Program-made: the position numbers and the translations under genes | The notes under the pieces: generated by a model | Database searches by the model: none | Told to the model about the DNA's origin: nothing | Seen by the model: the letters and a program-made list of their open reading frames with translations, nothing else | Assembly: GCA_937132145.1 (NCBI GenBank) | Contig: CAKZNY010000388.1 | Span: forward strand, 1-6,900 | Direction: 5' to 3' | DNA length: 6,900 nt | Origin: an uncultured Paracoccaceae bacterium | Lineage (GTDB): Bacteria > Pseudomonadota > Alphaproteobacteria > Rhodobacterales > Rhodobacteraceae | Shown: in pieces, positions 5,624 to 6,900 of the stretch | How positions within the stretch are numbered: position 1 is the stretch's first letter | Layout of the letters: each line of letters starts with the position of its first letter

Positions 5624-6370
5624 CTAGCCGATATAGCCAAGAACCGGTAGATTTTCCAGCAGCCAGAAGGACATCTCGGAGAACAGACCGGTTACCAGCA
5701 TCAATCCAACAACCACCAGCATCACGCCCATGATCTTTTCGATCAGACCCATGTGCTTTTTGAAGCGGTTCATCGCCTTCACGAAGCGCTTCATAAACAT
5801 GGCTGCCAGAATGAACGGAATGCCCAAACCGGCCGCGTAAAATGCCATCATCACAACCCCGCGCTGGACGGATCCTTCTTGCGCGGCAAGGGACAGGATC
5901 GTGCCCAGAATCGGACCTATACATGGTGTCCAACCAAAGGCAAACGCGAGGCCGAGGATATACGCCCCGAACAGGGTTCCCCCCTGGTTGCCTGCATCAA
6001 AACGTGCCTCGCGGTAGAGGAACGGGATTTTCAGAATACCCAGAAAGTGCAGGCCGAACAGGATGATAACCACCCCGGCGACCATTCCCATTTGTGTTTG
6101 ATATTGCAGGAAAACCTGCCCGAAAGCCGAGGCGGCGAGGCCAAGGAAAATGAACACCGTCGACAGCCCCATGACGAAGAATACCGCCTTGGTAATCACG
6201 CCATTGCTGCGCCCCTCGGACATATCGTCGATCGAGGTTCCGCCGATGAACGCCAGATACGGCGGCACGATTGGCAGCACACAGGGCGACAGAAACGAAA
6301 GAATTCCCGCGAACGTGGCAATCATCAGAGAAAGCCCCATCGATGCGTCTATGATATCAATTCCGAACAT
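5624..6370 (-). CDS. ccdA: Cytochrome c biogenesis protein CcdA
   Basis: An inner-membrane thiol-disulfide electron carrier that moves reducing equivalents from cytosolic thioredoxin to periplasmic acceptors such as CcmG, ResA or TlpA-like proteins. The 248-aa length and roughly six hydrophobic helices fit CcdA, the membrane core of DsbD without its soluble domains. The two redox cysteines sit in the repeated motifs LSPCVLPIVPPY (Cys30) and WTPCIGPILG (Cys150), one in each half of the pseudo-symmetric fold. The ATG at 6368-6370 has AAGG 6 nt upstream, supporting the start. It is divergent from a TusA-family gene across a 108-bp gap containing a strong dyad. No other cytochrome c maturation or sox genes are in view, so the periplasmic partner is unknown; a SoxV-like role in sulfur oxidation is a possible alternative. 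Confidence 0.93.
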   Translation of the reverse strand: MFGIDIIDASMGLSLMIATFAGILSFLSPCVLPIVPPYLAFIGGTSIDDMSEGRSNGVITKAVFFVMGLSTVFIFLGLAASAFGQVFLQYQTQMGMVAGVVIILFGLHFLGILKIPFLYREARFDAGNQGGTLFGAYILGLAFAFGWTPCIGPILGTILSLAAQEGSVQRGVVMMAFYAAGLGIPFILAAMFMKRFVKAMNRFKKHMGLIEKIMGVMLVVVGLMLVTGLFSEMSFWLLENLPVLGYIG

Positions 6371-6430
6371 GGTGAACCTTTCTGTTTGTATCTACTTAAG
6401 GGGTTTTCCGGTAAACGTCATGCCCTGATT

Positions 6431-6458
6431 TGTAACAATCGCGTGGACAATTGTTACA
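6431..6458. promoter_or_regulatory. Perfect 9-bp dyad between ccdA and tusA
   Basis: TGTAACAAT (6431-6439) and ATTGTTACA (6450-6458) are perfect inverted arms separated by 10 nt. The right arm also overlaps an internal palindrome, ACAATTGT (6447-6454). The dyad sits about 20 bp before the tusA start and about 60 bp before the ccdA start. The arm length and spacing suit a dimeric regulator contacting one face of the DNA, so an operator for one or both genes is likely. I do not recognise the family of the regulator. Confidence 0.6.
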
Positions 6459-6467
6459 GTCGGGATT

Positions 6468-6471
6468 AGGG
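6468..6471 (+). promoter_or_regulatory. tusA ribosome binding site
   Basis: AGGG lies 7 nt before the ATG at 6479 and supports that start. Confidence 0.55.
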
Positions 6472-6478
6472 CTGTATT

Positions 6479-6706
6479 ATGGATTGGGATCATGAACTGG
6501 ATGCGGTCGGGCTGCTATGCCCGCTGCCGATACTGAAGGCACGGAAACGGCTGCAAGCGTTGCAGTCCGGGCAGGTCTTGCGCCTTATTGCAGACGATCC
6601 TGCCGCCGTGATCGATGTCCCGCATTTTTGCCATGAACAGGGGCACGAGCTGGTTTCAACCAACACTGATACGCGTGAACACGTCTATATGATCCGTAAA
6701 GGTTAA
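6479..6706 (+). CDS. tusA: TusA-family sulfurtransferase
   Basis: A small cytosolic sulfur-carrier protein of 75 aa, normal for the TusA/SirA/YedF family. These proteins accept a persulfide on one cysteine and pass it on, for tRNA 2-thiouridine, molybdenum cofactor or sulfur oxidation. The signature is DAVGLLCPLPILKARKRL, with the active Cys14 in CPLP. The C-terminal half (DDPAAVIDVPHFCHEQGHELVS) matches the family's second strand-helix unit. It is transcribed away from ccdA; the pairing suggests thiol or sulfur traffic on both sides of the membrane, which is inference. Which branch of the family it belongs to (tRNA thiolation or other) cannot be decided here because no tusBCDE genes are visible. 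Confidence 0.92.
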   Translation: MDWDHELDAVGLLCPLPILKARKRLQALQSGQVLRLIADDPAAVIDVPHFCHEQGHELVSTNTDTREHVYMIRKG

Positions 6707-6727
6707 CACTTGATTGTTATCGTCTTG

Positions 6728-6758
6728 GGCGGTGACACTACGGCTGCGTGACACCGCC
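6728..6758. repeat. Imperfect hairpin downstream of tusA
   Basis: GGCGGTG (6728-6734) pairs with CACCGCC (6752-6758). After one A-A mismatch, CAC (6736-6738) pairs with GTG (6748-6750), giving ten pairs and a 9-nt loop. It starts 21 bp after the tusA stop codon. Its 3' arm is also the outer part of the larger inverted repeat, so the two structures exclude each other. There is no T run, so it is not a standard intrinsic terminator. Confidence 0.6.
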
Positions 6759-6835
6759 GAGCGAAGCGAGGCCCCCCCTCTCCACTCCACCGCTCCCGCC
6801 CTTCGGTTGGGCCAAGCCTCGCTTCGCTCGGCGGT
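6753..6835. repeat. 20-bp perfect inverted repeat downstream of tusA
   Basis: ACCGCCGAGCGAAGCGAGGC (6753-6772) is the exact reverse complement of 6816-6835. The 43-nt loop holds a small nested hairpin, GCCC (6798-6801) with GGGC (6809-6812). It could act as a Rho-independent-like barrier for transcripts from either side, as an RNA 3' end stabiliser, or be a member of a dispersed intergenic repeat family. The arms are far more GC-rich and self-similar than the coding DNA. No T run follows, so termination is only a possibility. Confidence 0.75.
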
Positions 6836-6900
6836 TGTTCAGCTTGGTAAGGGGCGCTAATACCTCTTTATTGTGCTGCCTGCGCGTGTGGGGTTCCTCC
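6836..6900. other. Unassigned right edge
   Basis: I cannot assign this stretch. On the minus strand one frame enters from the right edge and stops at 6868-6870 (reading GGTPHAQAAQ), and another stays open down to 6738 through the inverted repeat. The first could be the end of a convergent gene lying beyond the window, but ten residues are too few to identify it. Confidence 0.2.

Noticed and set aside
6451..6480. TTGTTA-N18-TATTAT as a tusA promoter
   Set aside because: The -10 overlaps the tusA start codon, so the transcript would begin inside the gene, and a good AGGG supports that start. Probably a chance match.
6738..6899. Minus-strand open frame entering from the right edge
   Set aside because: Its translation runs through the 20-bp inverted repeat and lacks recognisable protein features; another frame stops at 6868, so no choice is safe.

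Overview
The window looks like chromosomal DNA from an alphaproteobacterium, most likely the Rhodobacterales. The evidence is the order fumC, then a DUF4169 protein, then a ribbon-helix-helix protein, which I know from that group; a perfect CtrA-type box (TTAA-N7-TTAAC); and the overall look of the proteins. This placement is from pattern recognition, not from a database search.

Positions 1-480 hold no gene. They carry five REP-type palindromes (short hairpins preceded by GTAG) in alternating orientation, arranged as two head-to-head pairs plus one outlying copy. Immediately next to them, on the minus strand (480-971), is a complete REP-associated tyrosine transposase (RAYT, HUH/Y1 family), so this is a REP array with its presumed mobilising enzyme. 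The 219 bp between the RAYT start and fumC holds a CtrA-like box and four tandem copies of an 11-bp unit.

The plus-strand cluster 1191-3053 is class II fumarase fumC (TCA cycle), then a 60-aa very basic DUF4169 protein, then an 83-aa ribbon-helix-helix protein whose ATG directly follows the previous stop codon. On the minus strand, a membrane-anchored alpha/beta hydrolase (4358-5566) and a cytochrome P450 (2974-4365) are joined by an 8-nt ATGGCTAA overlap, so they are probably translationally coupled. The P450 3' end overlaps the 3' end of the convergent ribbon-helix-helix gene by 80 bp.

Upstream of that pair, also on the minus strand, lies ccdA (5624-6370), a six-helix membrane thiol electron carrier. 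It is divergent from a TusA-family sulfurtransferase gene (6479-6706). The 108-bp gap between them contains a perfect 9+9 bp dyad that looks like an operator. Downstream of tusA is a strong inverted-repeat region with two mutually exclusive stems (6728-6835), followed by about 65 bp that I cannot assign.

Functionally the window is a mix: central metabolism (fumC), an uncharacterised oxidation/hydrolysis pair, redox and sulfur-relay genes, and one selfish or domesticated REP/RAYT unit. The REP/RAYT unit is the most distinctive system here; the hydrolase-P450 pair is the most obvious functional unknown.
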